DNA of 64,000 nt. Origin: Armigeres subalbatus (Eukaryota > Arthropoda > Insecta > Diptera > Culicidae). The notes under the pieces are model-generated. The model searched no databases, was not told the origin of the DNA, and worked only from the letters and a program-made list of their open reading frames with translations. Location: positions 28,507,806-28,571,805 of the forward strand of contig NC_085140.1 of NCBI RefSeq assembly GCF_024139115.2, written 5' to 3'. This document shows, in pieces, positions 9,527-21,560 of this stretch (positions are counted from its first letter, which is position 1; each line of letters starts with the position of its first letter). Made by a program: the position numbers and the translations under genes.

Positions 9527-11311
9527 TTATGTGAAAGTTCTAAATTGGAATGCCCGCTCTCTAAAGGGTAAGGAAGATGAATTATTCAACTTCCTAACAG
9601 TTCATAATGTGCATATTAGACTGGCCCAGGAAACAAAAAGTTGTCTAATTCCACGGGGCACCCCCCAGGATTGTGTTTTTGGGTGAAAAAATCAATCTCT
9701 GAAAATTTCAGCTCAATCGCTTGTTGCATAAGCTGGCGCATTTGATTTGAAGTTTGTATGGGGATTTCAGCCAAAATGTATAGGAAAATACACCTCCGTC
9801 ACTCATTCGATCTGGAAATTGGTTCTGATTGCTCGATTGACCTCAGAATTGCAAAAACGGCAGTTGGCATGATACAGAACAATTTCACAGAACATTGCAT
9901 GATGATTAAATGAACTTTTATATAGGTTTCGGCTGATGCGATTCGATCAAAAAATCCAAAAATACACAAATCAGCTCCTAATTAATCAGCCGAAAACTAT
10001 ATAAAAGTTCATTTAATCATCATGCAATGTTCTGTGAAATTGTTCTGTAGCATACCAACTGCCGTTTTTGCAATTCTGAGGTCAATCGAGCAATCAGAAC
10101 CAATTTCCAGATCGAATGAGTGACGGAGGTGTATTTTCCTATACATTTGGCTGAAATCCCCATACAAACTTCAAATCAAATGCGCCAGCTTATGCAACAA
10201 GCGATTGAGCTGAAATTTTCAGAGATTGATTTTCTCACCCAAAGACACAATTCTGGGGGGTGCCCCGTGGAATTCGACAACATTTTTTTCTCCTCATACT
10301 AATCTGGGCCAGTCTAGTGCATATTGCCATTATAACTGAAACGTATTTAAAACCAGGACTCTCCATTAAAAGAGATCCAAACTATTTTATCTACAGAAAT
10401 GATCGTCTTGACAGCGCCTGTGGTGGGGTCGCCATTGTCATTAATAGACGTATCAAACATAAATTATTTTCTTCGTTTGAAACCAAAGTTTGGGAGTTTC
10501 TGTTGAAACAAATTTTGGTCAATTTTCCTTCATTGCAGCCTATTTGCCTTTTCAATGCAATGGGCAGCAAAAGAATTTGTTGAAAGCTGATCTTCAAATT
10601 CTGACTCGCAACAAATCAAAATTCTTCGTAATTGGTGACTTCAATGCCAAACACCGTTCATGGAATAATGCTCAAAGCAATTCCAATGGTAAAATTTTAT
10701 TTGAAGATTGTTCTGCGGGATATTATACTATTCAATATCCCAATGGCCCTACTTGTTTTTCTTCCAGTCGAAATCCTTCTACAATTGATTTAGTTTTAAC
10801 GGATTCAAGTCAGCTGTGTGGCCAATTGGTAACTCATGCTGACTTTGACTCTGATCACCTTCCTGTGACATTTGAAATCTCACAAGAAGCCATTTATAAT
10901 CCAATCAGCTCTACTTTTAATTATCATAGAGCTGATTGGGATTTATATAAAACATATATCGATAGGAATTTTGATGTTGATATTCCTCTCGATACCAAAA
11001 GTGATATTGAAAATGCGCTCGTATCTTTGACAAATTTAATTGTTGAAGCCAGAGGCATTGCAATTCCTAAATGTGAAATTAAATTCAACTCCATTATTAT
11101 TGACGACGATCTTCAGCTACTGATCCGTCTTAAAAATGTGAGGCGAAGGCAATACCAAAGAACTCGCGATCCCGCGTTGAAAGTTATTTGGCGAGATTTG
11201 CAAAATGAAATTAAAAAACGTTTCGCTATTCTGAGAAATACCAACTTTGAGAATAATGTCTCGAAGTTGGATCCCAGTTCGAAACCCTTTTGGAAATTAA
11301 CAAAATTCTAA
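9513..11311 (+). pseudogene. Jockey ORF2, endonuclease and linker, interrupted
   Basis: ORF2 starts MDLNNYVKVLNWNARSL (9513 on), the N-terminal NWNARS motif of Jockey endonucleases. It runs to FLTVHNVHI, where the MITE enters at 9617, and resumes at 10325 with an IITETYLKPGLS segment (the catalytic E-T-L part). A 12-bp deletion relative to copy 2 lies near 10493. FVIGDFNAKHRSWN (about 10640), STIDLVLTDS (10780) and DSDHLPVTFEI (10850) complete the endonuclease. The following linker (RADWDLYKTYIDRNF, then VRRRQYQRTRDPALK) ends at a stop at 11311. Inactive. Confidence 0.85.
9617..10316. mobile_element. 700-bp foldback MITE with 8-bp target duplication
   Basis: A near-perfect inverted repeat with arms of about 320 bp around a loop near 9940-9990. 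The ends read TAGACTGGCCCAG and CTGGGCCAGTCTA. They are flanked by an 8-bp direct duplication, GTGCATAT at 9609-9616 and 10317-10324. Removing the element and one duplication leaves the Jockey coding sequence continuous. An 8-bp duplication fits hAT- or P-type DNA transposons; no transposase is encoded. Confidence 0.9.
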
Positions 11312-12560
11312 AAAACCTCAAAAGCCAATTCCAGCGCTTAAAGAGGGAAATAAAATTTTATTAACAAATGGCGAGAAGGCTCAAAAACTTGCTCAGCAGT
11401 TCGAGAGTGCCCATAATTTTAGTCTAGGTCTCACTAGTCCAATTGAGGATCAGGTTACACGAAGCTTCGAAGACATTCTCAACCAAGATAATGTTTTTGA
11501 CCCTTCGCTGGGAACTAATTTGGATGAAGTGAGATCTATTACATAAAAGATAAAAAATATGAAAGCCCCGGGTGATGATGGTATTTTCTACATACTTATC
11601 AAAAACTTCCTGAGAGCTCTTTATCCTTTTTGGTTAATATATTTAACAAATGTTTTCAATTGGCATACTTCACAGATAAATGGAAAAACGCCAAAGTTGT
11701 TCATATTTTGAAGCCGGACAAAAATCCAGCTGAGGCTTCTAGTTATCCTTAATCAGTTTGCTTTCTTCAATAAGCAAACTGTTTGAAAAGATTATTTTAA
11801 ATAGAATGATGGTTTATATTAATGACAATTCTATTTTTGCTGATGAGCAATTTGGTTTTCGCCATGGGCATTCAACCACCCATCAATTATTAAGAGTTAC
11901 GAACTTAATTCGGCTCAACAAATCTGAAGGATATTCGACTGGAGTTGCTCTTCTTGATATAGAGAAAGCATTTGACAGTGTTTGGCATGAAGGTTTGATT
12001 GTAAAATTGATGAATTTTAATTTTCCTCTGTACATTATTAAACTGATCCAAAATTATTTATCAGATCGCTCACTGCAGGTAAACTATCAGAATTCTAAAT
12101 CTGATAGATTACCTGTAAGAGCTGGTGTTCCCCAAGGCAGCATACTGGGGCCCATTTTGTATAACATTTTACTTCTGACTTACCTGATTTACCACCAGGG
12201 TGTCAAAATCTTTGTTTGCAGATGACACAGGTCTCTCAGCCAAAGGGCGTAGCCTTCGTGTCATTTGTAGTAGATTGCAAAAAGTTTGGATATTTTCTCC
12301 ACTTACTTGCAAAATGGAAAATTTCCTCGAATGCTTCCAAAACTCAGCTTATAATTTTCCCACATAAGCCGAGAGCTTCTTATTTGAAACCTTCTAGCAG
12401 ACATATTGTCACTATGAATGGGGTTCCAATTAAATGGTCTAGCGAAGCTAAATATTTAGGACTTCTGCTGGACCAAAAATTAACTTTTAAAAATCACATT
12501 GAAGGCCTTCAAGCCAAATATAACAAATATATTAAGTGTCTATATTCACTTATAAATTGA
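11312..12560 (+). pseudogene. Jockey ORF2, reverse transcriptase, broken
   Basis: Reverse transcriptase of the same element. Recognisable segments: KAPGDDG near 11570; then, open from 11758, FEKIILNRM, DEQFGFRHGHSTTHQLL, LLDIEKAFDSVWHEGL and RAGVPQGSILGPILYN. The FADD active site near 12215 (seen as ADDTGLSAKG) lies in another frame. A thumb fragment with EAKYLGLLLDQKLTFKNHI ends at 12560. Small indels near 11310, 11600, 11750, 12170 and 12290 disrupt it. Confidence 0.85.
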
Positions 12561-12951
12561 AAATCAAAACTTTGTCTTAAGAACAAAGTTTTTATTAACA
12601 AAAAAATTTTTTAGACCAGCCATGTTGTATGCTGTTCCAAAATGGACTAGTTGCTGCAATACCAGAAAAAGGCACTTCAGAGGATTCAAAATAAAATTTT
12701 GAAAATGATTCTGAAGTTGCCTCCGTGGTATAGTACCAATGAACTTCATAGAATTTCTAATATTGAGACATTGCAACAAATGTCCAACAAAATTATTTCC
12801 AATTTTAGACAAAAATCGTTGCAATCTTCTATTGCAACGATTAACTCCTTGTACCCTTAGTATAAAATAGGTTAAGATTAGTTTAAGTTGAAAACATTGT
12901 AATTGCATGTATTAGATAAATAGCAAATAAAATTAGTTAAAAAAAAAAAAA
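12561..12951 (+). other. 3' end of Jockey ORF2, 3' UTR and poly-A tail
   Basis: Contains a decayed thumb segment (ALQRIQNKILKMILKLPPWYSTNEL near 12670-12740), a short UTR and the A run at 12939-12951. Confidence 0.75.
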
Positions 12952-13235
12952 GGAGTGAAAAGTAAGACGTCTCACTTCTCAATACTCATTTCTCACTTAT
13001 CACTACTCACTTTTCACTTCTCACTGTAAAATGTGAGTAGTGCGAAGTGAGGAGTTTGACGTCTCACTCCGCACTACACTACTCTCACTGATTAAAGTGA
13101 GAAGGACAAAGTGAGTAACTTATTCAGGCATATGACCTATTCGACCTAATGACCTATTCGGCCGAATGGGTTTCGGCCTAATTATTGGTTCGGCCTAGTG
13201 GCATTCGGGCTAATGGGCTTCGGCCAAATGACCCT
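12952..13235. repeat. GAGAAGTGA-type and GGCCGAATGG-type simple repeats
   Basis: 12952-13115 holds degenerate copies of TTCTCACTTCTCACT and its complement, in both orientations. 13120-13230 holds GGCCTAATGACC and TTCGGCCGAATGGG words. Both word families recur elsewhere (14390-15200, 25250-27640, 32270-32570, 61656-61762). Confidence 0.75.
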
Positions 13236-14000
13236 TTCCCCTCGATTATTGTCAATTCTTGACTCACCAAAACTGTTATAACTCCAACATTTCTCAACCG
13301 ATTTCAGAGTTCAACATAATAATACAGAAAAATATATTAAGCTCGTTTAGTGGAATGTATTAAACCGTCTAAGACGAATTACGTATCTGCAAAGATAACG
13401 AAAATTAACTGGTGGAATTAAATGGACAGTACTTAATTCGTCTTAGACGGTATAATAATACAGTACAATACAGTGTCGACCCTATTTTGTCACACCCCGA
13501 TTTCGTCTACCCCCGATTTTATTACGTTTTCGATCCGGTTTTATGACGTTCCGATTTTGTCACGTATTTGACCCGATCTGACCAACGAACTTTATTTTTG
13601 GGTTAGTATGATACTACGACGTCAGCTCCTTGATTTCATACACTGTTCAACGCCAAATATGTTTTGAAAATGAAGAGCATATCTAAAACAGTATTTTATT
13701 TGAAAGGCTCAAATTTTGTGAAAATAAAGAAGCCGTATTTAAGTTATTGGATTATATAATTAAATAATCTTGGTATTAATGATTATAAAAGTAAAGTAGA
13801 GTTATTTTCGATAGTTCTGAACTTAATGAACTTTTTTAATGAAATAGGCGAGAGTAGTGAAAAAAAGGTCTTGATTATTTGTATTGATGCAACCAACTCA
13901 AGAAGCAAAAAGTCTTTCTTTTCCATAATTATGGTATTTATTTGCTGGAAGATTGAACTGACAATGACTGTATATTTCTGTAATGAAGTTAAATCCATGA
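13236..14000. repeat. left arm of a large imperfect inverted repeat
   Basis: Three blocks are inverted copies of blocks on the other side of the satellite. 13236-13310 matches 18060-18145 (shared ACTGTTATAACTCCAACATT). 13604-13785 matches 17063-17222 (shared GAAGAGCATATCT). 13846-13895 matches 16975-17020 (shared GATTATTTGTATTG). The block order is mirrored as expected for one long palindrome. No coding frame. Confidence 0.6.
13345..13460. mobile_element. relic of a Penelope-type terminal repeat
   Basis: ACGTATCTGCAAAGATAAC and TGGTGGAATTAAATGG resemble the terminal repeat of the Penelope element at 38095-38140. Flanking arms ACCGTCTAAGACGAATTA (about 13361) and its complement (about 13434) form an 18-bp inverted repeat. 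Confidence 0.5.
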
Positions 14001-14389
14001 CTAAAAAAGCAATATGAAAAATGGTTCTTTCAGCTTTGCTGTGTAATGCAGTTAACTTTCTCTAACTCGATATTTTCTCTTACTCGATGAAATTGTCCCT
14101 TCAATATTGCATACAGCGTTACCTCCGTAAGTCGATACCTTCCTCACTCGATGTTCTATAAGTCGAAGTAATTTCCTAACACATTTTCAAATCGCTAACT
14201 CTATGTTGTCAGAATCAGTTTACATGCCCAATATCAACGATGTCGAGCAAATTGACCGAATGCCATTTAGCCGAAAAGTTAAAAATCTTATATTGTAAGT
14301 AATTAGTAGTAGGAATAACATGAAGTGTGCAGCGAGAAGTAAAGAATGAAACATTTCGCACATCTCATAATAGGAAATCGGAAGTGAAT

Positions 14390-15200
14390 GGTTAAAAGTG
14401 ATAAGTGAAAAGTCTTAAGTGAGAAATGAGAGGTAAGAATTGAGAAGTGACAAGTGAGAAGTTAGATGTGAGAAATTTGAGAAGTGAGAAGTGAAAAGTG
14501 AGAAGTGAAAAGTGAGAAGTAAGAAGTAATAAGTGAGAAGCGAAAAGTAAGAAGTGAAGAGTGACAAATTCGAAGTGAGAACAGTGAAGTGAGAAGTGTG
14601 AAATGAAAAGTGAGAAAAGACAAGTAAATTGAGAGAAAAGAGAAGTGAGAAGTGAGAATTGAGAAGAGAGAAGTGAAACTGTGGAGTGAGGAATGAGAAG
14701 TGAGAAGTGAAAAGTAAGGAATGAAAAGTAAGGAATCAGGAGTGAGAAGTAAGAAGTTAAAGATAAGAAAAAGAAGTGAAAATTATGAAGTGAGATGTGG
14801 GAAATGAAAAGTGAGAAAGAGAAGCAAAAAGTGTAAAATATTTTTTTTAAATGACAAGTGAGAAGAAAAAAGTGTGAAGTAAGAAGTAAGAATTGGAAAG
14901 TGAGATGTAAAAAATAAAAAGTCAAAAAGAGGAGCAAAAAGTGAGAAGTAAATTGTTAAAAGTGAAAAGTGAGTGGTCAGAAGTGAAAAGTTTGAGAAGT
15001 GAGAGGTGAAAAATGAGAAGTGAAAGGTAAAAAATGAGAACAGAAAAGTGAGAAGTGAAAAAGTGAAAAGTGAGAAATGAGAAAATCGAAGGGAGAAACG
15101 CGAAGTGAGAAGGGAGACGTTAGAAAAGAAAAGTGATGAGTGAGAAGTGCGAAGTGAATGGTAAGAAATGAGAAGAGCAAAGAGAGTAGTGAGTAGTCAG
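14390..15200. repeat. GAGAAGTGAAAAGTGA satellite
   Basis: About 800 bp of degenerate repeats of GTGAGAAGTGAAAA, with units of about 7-14 bp. The minus-strand frame of 181 codons here (rich in FSLLTSHF) is an artefact of the repeat. Patches continue at 15300-15345 and 15600-15720. Confidence 0.9.
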
Positions 15201-15345
15201 AAATGAAAAGTGAGGTGAAAATTGGATTTTTTAACTTAATTTTTATTCCTTTTCCTTTCTTCTTGTTTTCCTTGAGAAAATATAGGTGAAAAATTTGTGA
15301 CGTAAGAAATGCGAAGTGAGAAGTGAAAAGTGAATGAGCATGAGC

Positions 15346-15612
15346 ATGATGACCGTGCATTTCGTAGTTGCTACTCTGTGATCGACCATAACAATCGCAA
15401 TTGCACAGGGAACCAATGGATGGAAGCATGGGATTTTTTAATCAAGTTGTAGGTATAGGGATAGAATATGGAAATGGTATGAAAGCCCATTTCCAGTTCT
15501 AGCGATTGCTAGAAAATGAGAAATATTTGAAAAGATACAAAGTAGGAGGAATGGAACGGGCCTGGGATTGAACCCACGACCTTCTGCGTATAAGACAGAA
15601 GCCCGTTAAGAA
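15346..15612 (-). mobile_element. tRNA-derived SINE fragment
   Basis: On the minus strand a tRNA-like head lies at 15612-15558. It ends in GGTCGTGGGTTCAATCCCAG, an RNA polymerase III B box, and is followed by about 200 bp of body. No complete cloverleaf or A box is clear, and a flanking direct duplication was not found. It is embedded in the GAGAAGTGA satellite. Confidence 0.6.
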
Positions 15613-15720
15613 ATGCGAAGTGAGAAGTGAAAAGTAGAAAGTAAAAAGTGAGAAGTGAGAAGTGCTGGCTCTGAACATTTCATTTCTCACTTTTCATTAT
15701 TTATTTTGAACATCTCACTC

Positions 15721-16732
15721 CTCACTTCAACAGCATTCGGTCAAATGGCATTCTGTCAAATGACCTTAAACCATATTTGTACATGTTATGAAAAGTGTTT
15801 AGGAAGAAAAATATAAATATGTTCACTATCTCGATACCCAACTCGAATATTGAGTAAGGGAGAGTTCACTGTATAGTAGAATAAAAAAATCATAGGTGTC
15901 AGATTGTTTGTTTTCTCGAGTAATTAGAACTACTAATTATAACTTCGTTAATATCCCGATTTTATCATTCCCCTGATGAATTTTAGTGGTGATAAAATAG
16001 GAAATGTGACAAAATAGTTTTTTTTTTTATTTTGATTTTTAAAATTTGATTCTCGAATACGAATCAGTTTATGACTTGGAAAGTCAAAATACGTGAACGG
16101 AACCCGTAGTTTCTTATCGAAAAGGCTTACAAACTTCTTGACAGGTACTCAGAAACGATCAATAAAAAACAACAGGCGGTAAAAGTTATTTCATGGAAAT
16201 CATTGTTGTTTGCGGTTTTTTTTGCAAAACTTAAGGAAAAAAAACTAAAATTCTCATTTTTTGCGGTGGTAAAATCGGGTCGAAATCGAGAAGTGACAAA
16301 ATCCAGTAAACACTTTATATCATTTTAACTTAATGAATACTCTTATATTCCAAAGAAGTATAAAAAGCGACAAATAAACTTCAAAACGAAGAAGCTTTGA
16401 GAAATTTGCACAACTTCGTAGGTTGTACAATCCTGGACTATTGCATGAGAGTAGCATCACTTTAATCCGTTACCACAGATATTGATTTGGGATTGATCAC
16501 TATTTTTTAGATGCTAGCAATGCACTCTCCACAAGTCGAGATCCGTCCTGGCTCCGTCCTTGCAAAAGCTGAGGAAGCGGAGGGATGGTGAGTTGGACAC
16601 CTACTTAAGAAAGATGCAGATAAACTGCAACAAATAAACTGTCAAACGAATGTACATAAAACATTTCTTTTTTTAAACTTGAGAAGAATATTATTTTCGG
16701 ATTGTTGAATGGTATGTTACACCTTTCAAAAT
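15721..16732. other. no gene recognised
   Basis: AT-rich DNA between satellite and the Penelope relic. A CATTCGGTCAAATGGCATT word at 15730-15750 belongs to the GGCCGAA satellite family. Nothing else supported. Confidence 0.5.
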
Positions 16733-16795
16733 ACTTACAGATACGTATTTTTCCTCTAACAGTAAGGTCATCTTCAGTATTCCATATAACTTAAA
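16733..16795. mobile_element. relic of a Penelope-type terminal repeat
   Basis: CTTACAGATACGTATTT followed by AACAGTAAGGTCATCTTCAG closely resembles the left terminal repeat of the Penelope element (36287-36335). Only this short piece remains. Confidence 0.5.
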
Positions 16796-16879
16796 TATTT
16801 TGAAACTCGGTTCGGTCACCACATCACCAATCCCCGATATCAATAATAATAAAAAAAAAATGCCAAAACAGTTCCTCCT

Positions 16880-18145
16880 GTTGGATTAATGTTTGCTTCA
16901 ATAACTTTGTATACAATCTAATTTCCTAAAACGCTGGAGAAAAAATCTCTTTGGTACTTCAAATTTATACCAATACAAATAATCGAGACCACTTTTCACT
17001 ATTCTCGCCTTTTTCAGGTAAAATATGTTCAAAATAATAAAAAAAAACTTGATACCAAGATGATACCAAGATTCTTGAATTATTTAATCCAATAACTTGA
17101 ACACTGCTCCGTTATGCTAAAAAAATCCAATCTTCCAAATAAAATACTGTTTAAGATATGCTCTTCATTTGGCATTTGTACGAAATCAAGGATCTGACAT
17201 CGTAGTATCATATAGCAGAAGCATAAGTAATAGAACGCTAGTGACGCTGTAGTTATTTAAATTGTTTTGCCAAATTATGCTTCAATAAGTTTCAATTGTC
17301 CATAATTCATGAATCATGTTGTAGTGCATCTTTGGTTTCATCATCAACATCGGTTTGACACTTGTAGTACCGGTACTTTGGCTGCCAGGTCAAAGTAACC
17401 TAGATGTTAGTCACGCGAACAGGAACGACATTAGCAATCTTATACTTCTGAATCAACTTATCATAGGGGAAATGTTCCGATCTCCATCTCATTGTACATA
17501 TGTCCATCACATCACTAAACAAAGAAATACGGCACCAAATTCGTCGCTTCTTTTTGTCAACATGCGTGCTCACTGCTGAAAAAAATCACAAAAATAATAA
17601 ACAAATCAAATTCCTTACCATTGCTTTGTTTTTGATGGGATGGAAATAGGAGCTATGAGATGAAGTGGCGAACCGTTCCCCTATTAACCATAAAATAATG
17701 TTCGTTGATCCGGAGACGAGCCAGCCTAGGGCTGAAAGTCTCCTTAATAAAGACAAAAAAATTATGCACTTGAATTTTTTGGACACAAAGCACAATATAG
17801 GCTAAGCTTTCCAATGATGAATTATTAGGGCACTGTATAGCAAAATCTCTTTCTCTTTCGTTTTTCATAAATTTTGACGTTTACTGGCCTTGTTGTTTTC
17901 TAATTTCCTTGCAGCGAAAAAGAGACAAAACAGTTCATGCAGTGTCCTATATTCAAATCGGTGGAACCTAGCGAAAAAAAGTTTTCAAAAATAAATCCAA
18001 AATGGCGGCCAAATTCAATATTGAACATTGAGGCCAGACTCTTCCTCTTTCCAATGATATGCTGACCTCTAAGATCGGTTGAGAAATGTTGGAGTTATAA
18101 CAGTTTTTGTGAGTCAAGAATAGACAAAAATGAGGGGTCCATACA
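16880..18145. repeat. right arm of the large imperfect inverted repeat
   Basis: Mirror of 13236-14000, with about 835 bp of unmatched sequence (17225-18060) between the matching blocks. Open frames here are short and unconvincing. Confidence 0.6.
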
Positions 18146-20554
18146 AATTATTTCGTGTATTATTAACTAGGGGTTAATCTTTCTGAGGAATTTAACTCCT
18201 ATCTTTCATATACTCGTCGAAAGCTTTCGAATGAACATAAATTTAGGCATTTTTGAGAACCTCGTGCAAATAGTGGCCCGGTTTTAGCAAGATTTACTCT
18301 TGTGTTGAATAAGTACTCTTTCTCATCATTTAAGATCCAGACGCCAGAATTAATTTATGAAGCTTCTAAACATACTTTAACTCGTAACAAATGAAATCCT
18401 ATTTTAGATAATATAGGTACAGATAATTGATAACTTTATGCAAGTCAACAATTCCTTCTCACCTTCTTGTGTGGTATCTGCAATGAAAATATATGCCACA
18501 AATTACGAGCTTATTTTCTGCAACACCGCCCACAAAAGAATAACCCACAATTTTCTATAAGGTTGCTAAACTGAATTTTTCATCCTCCAGATGTATGAAT
18601 AGCTGAAAATCAAAAAACATCAGCATCCACTCCCAGCACAATTCCTAGTAATAGTCGCTCCCATTTCTCTTGTGGTTTCGTTCACTGCACTGAAAGCACA
18701 AAATATGCATTTGGGATTTGATTTGCTTTTGAAGTTTTCAACAAAAGATCTAGCTTGAATAATTTTTATTCTATATCAAAACGATAAGAATATAATTAAA
18801 GCACATTTGGGTAAGATTCTGAATTTCTTCCCGTGCAGCATTTCACTGCTGCACAGCAGCATGGCAAAGGGCTGACATAATAAAAGCTAGCTGTGTGTTT
18901 GTATACAACGTCGACGAAATTCACTTATACCCCGCGTGCAAAATTGTGCACCTGAAGCGTTAATTCTATTTGCACCGGCTTGGGCGATGATGGCGACGAC
19001 TACGACGACGACGGTATGGTGCGCATCATCGCCGTCCTCACTATTATCACCAGCTGAAAGCGAAACGAATGTTTCGATTCGTTGACGATGGGTAATTCTG
19101 CAAATGCAATGGCATGGCAAATTGTGCACCGTTGAGGGAACGAGTTCGGATCCCGGCGAATCTCAGTTTTTTGTTCGTTTAATTGTTTCAGCCATTTAAT
19201 AGTTCCCGATTGATATCTGAGTTTGAGAAAAGTTTCCTTTAGTTTAGGTATATCTCGTATCATAAACCCATTTTGTTTTCTTTGAATAACAATTAATGCT
19301 TAACAATTTACATAAATTCATAAAGTTCACAGTTTTATAATTCCAAAACTACACAATTACACTAAAAACTAAAACACGTTTGCGTACGGTTTGCAAAACA
19401 AACTGAATTTGGTGCAAAATTTCTGCTCCACCTAAAATTCAATTTCCGCTTCGATGGTACCTTGACTGCTCTCTGCTGGGTACTGAAGTGGCCCTAGTGC
19501 AGTCGGAAAGCGAAAACGTTGGTTCCCGAAATTATATCCACCGAACCACAACAACGCGTGGTAATTAAATGTTTGGAACAATATCCCAGACGCGAATTGG
19601 GTGCCCATCGTGGATTCAACGGGAATAGGAGGAGGCACTGCTTATTGCACCGGATGAGAACTTTCCGTGCCGGAAATTATTCCGATGTTAATCATAATCA
19701 TGTTGCTAGAGTATTATAGCCATCGACACAGAATGTTGCGCACGGTTTACATACTTTGGGCAAACATTAACAAGTTTGTTCTCTCAACTGACTAAACTCT
19801 ATTGTGTAATTTTGTTTTTCGTACATCACACACCATACAACAAAAATCTGTACATGTCGATGCATCCTCACCAACGCTACATGCCTGGTTCCTGCGAGAT
19901 CGCACCCTACTGTGTAGAATAGCACATTGAACATTGCAAACAAAAACAGACCAACTACCTAAATGGCTTTCGCTGTCACTGTATAAACCGCCTAGATTTG
20001 GTGGAACCCAGAGCTTGTAGAATCCACTCTTAATCGATAGTGAAGATAATGAAGATTTTACAATAGTAAGAAGTCACGAAAATAAGCTAATCGCAATAGA
20101 GCGCAACCTGATACAAGTGCGATCAAAACGGAATCGAAAATCAGCTCCTACCGACAAGCTATGATAGGACAAATTGTTCTCGGTTATTTTCCAAAACAAG
20201 TTCAAATGCATCACCAGCACTGGTGCAGGCAAGATGAACACATATGCATTCATCTTGGGTGCAGCCATTGAAATAAAATCAGATCATTAGTAAAAATCGA
20301 CTTAATTCATGCCAACTTGATGCTGTACTGCGGCCTAATCGATGAAGATTTCTAGATCGTTGAAATTTGGCGTTCGTTGATTCAAAATTTAAAAAAATTC
20401 ATCGCTCACCAATGGGAGACAACTGAGCGAAACAAAACACTTGGTAACCTAAAAATTAGTGTTGTTACAACATGCTGTTAGAAAAATCTTTTCATGCATT
20501 AGGAAAATTTAGTACGCTTTGAGAATGGAACTCTAATACAATGCATTTTTTTCC
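18146..20554. other. no gene recognised, possibly unique host DNA
   Basis: 2.4 kb without a recognised element. There is an ACGACGACG microsatellite near 19000. A minus-strand frame of 68 codons at 19432-19638 has an even amino-acid mix but no family resemblance, and I do not call it a gene. Sequence complexity looks like host noncoding DNA. Confidence 0.4.
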
Positions 20555-20665
20555 TTGTTGGGTATTTTAATCACTGCGACCATTTGTTAGATTGTGATAT
20601 ATGCCCCATTTGATCTAGCTTTGTCAGGTTGACGCATCATTACTATTTAGAGCAATTGCATTACC

Positions 20666-21510
20666 TTAACTACCAGCGTTATCCCAATGAGGTATTATGG
20701 TTCTGATGAATCGTACTACCATATTGGGACTTGTTCTCCAAACTTCTGAGGGTTCTATCAGCCCCTTGTTGAAGAACTGTAATCTCTTTCTAAAAGTTGC
20801 CGGACAATGGCATAACAGATGTTCCGAGTCTTCTACATGTATGCCGCAGAAACGACATACATCATCTTGAAGTTTTCCTAACAGCTTCAAGTGATATCGG
20901 CTCGGGCAATGGCCTGTTATAAGGCTGTGTATGTGTTAAGATCTTTTTTTGAAAGATCTAAAATTTTGCGAGTGATAGATACGTTTGGTGTGATGAAACG
21001 TTTAGGCTGTCTCGCAATCAATGTGCTTTTCCAAACGTCCTCTATTTTAGAATGTTCCCAAGATTTGAGTTCCATTCGAAGAGAACACGCAGATATACCA
21101 CAAAATGGTTCGGGACCTATGAATTGTCGAGATGAACCAAGTCTGGCCAGCATATCAGCTTGTTCATTGCCTTCAATGCCACAATGACCAGGAACCCAAT
21201 ACAGGTTCACTTTGTTACGACTACCCAAGGTTTGGAGTGACTGAACACATTCCCAAACGAGTTTAGATCTACATATTGCTGATTTCAAAGCATTCAATGC
21301 TGCTTGACTGTCGGACATTATGCAAATATTTGAATGCCTATAATTTCTGCGTAAGCATAAATTAGAGCATTCAAGAATAGCCTGAACTTCAGCTTGGAAA
21401 ACAGTTGGCCATTTGCCCATGGGAATCGAAATATTTATCCCCGGGCCAGTCACGCCTGCCCCAACTTGATTGTTCAGCTTTGAACCATCGGTGTAAAATA
21501 CAATTGATCC
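20666..21510 (-). pseudogene. LOA-type ORF2, RNase H and C-terminal zinc knuckle
   Basis: RNase H with YTDGSKLN near 21490, QAEVQAILECS near 21390, MSDSQAALNAL near 21310 and the WVPGHCGIEGNEQADMLAR segment near 21200-21150. After a frame change near 20900 it ends in CRFCGIHVEDSEHLLCHC (about 20850-20800), a CCHC element usual at the C-terminus of this group. Stop at 20666. Confidence 0.8.
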
Positions 21511-21560
21511 TGAGCGAAGATTTGGTCCACCGTTTGCCCATGTATTTCGCTCAAGATTAA

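Larger units (their letters stand above)
9319..12951 (+). mobile_element. Jockey-clade LINE, copy 1, 5'-truncated, with MITE insertion
   Basis: A non-LTR element reading rightward, starting inside ORF1 at about 9319. That breakpoint is where similarity to the second copy (from 58514) begins. It ends in a poly-A tail at about 12939-12951. Order: ORF1 tail, endonuclease, reverse transcriptase, short 3' UTR. There is no RNase H, as expected of Jockey elements. A 700-bp foldback MITE (9617-10316) sits in the endonuclease. I see no convincing target duplication. Frameshifts and stops are frequent, so the copy is dead. Confidence 0.88.

Noticed and set aside
14392..14937. 181-codon minus-strand frame rich in FSLLTSHF
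   Set aside because: Translation of the GAGAAGTGA satellite; no independent coding signal.
18887..19129. Frame with a V run over ACGACGACG repeats
   Set aside because: Microsatellite translation.
19432..19638. 68-codon minus-strand frame as a possible host exon
   Set aside because: No recognisable family or clear splice context; retained only as a remark in the gap description.
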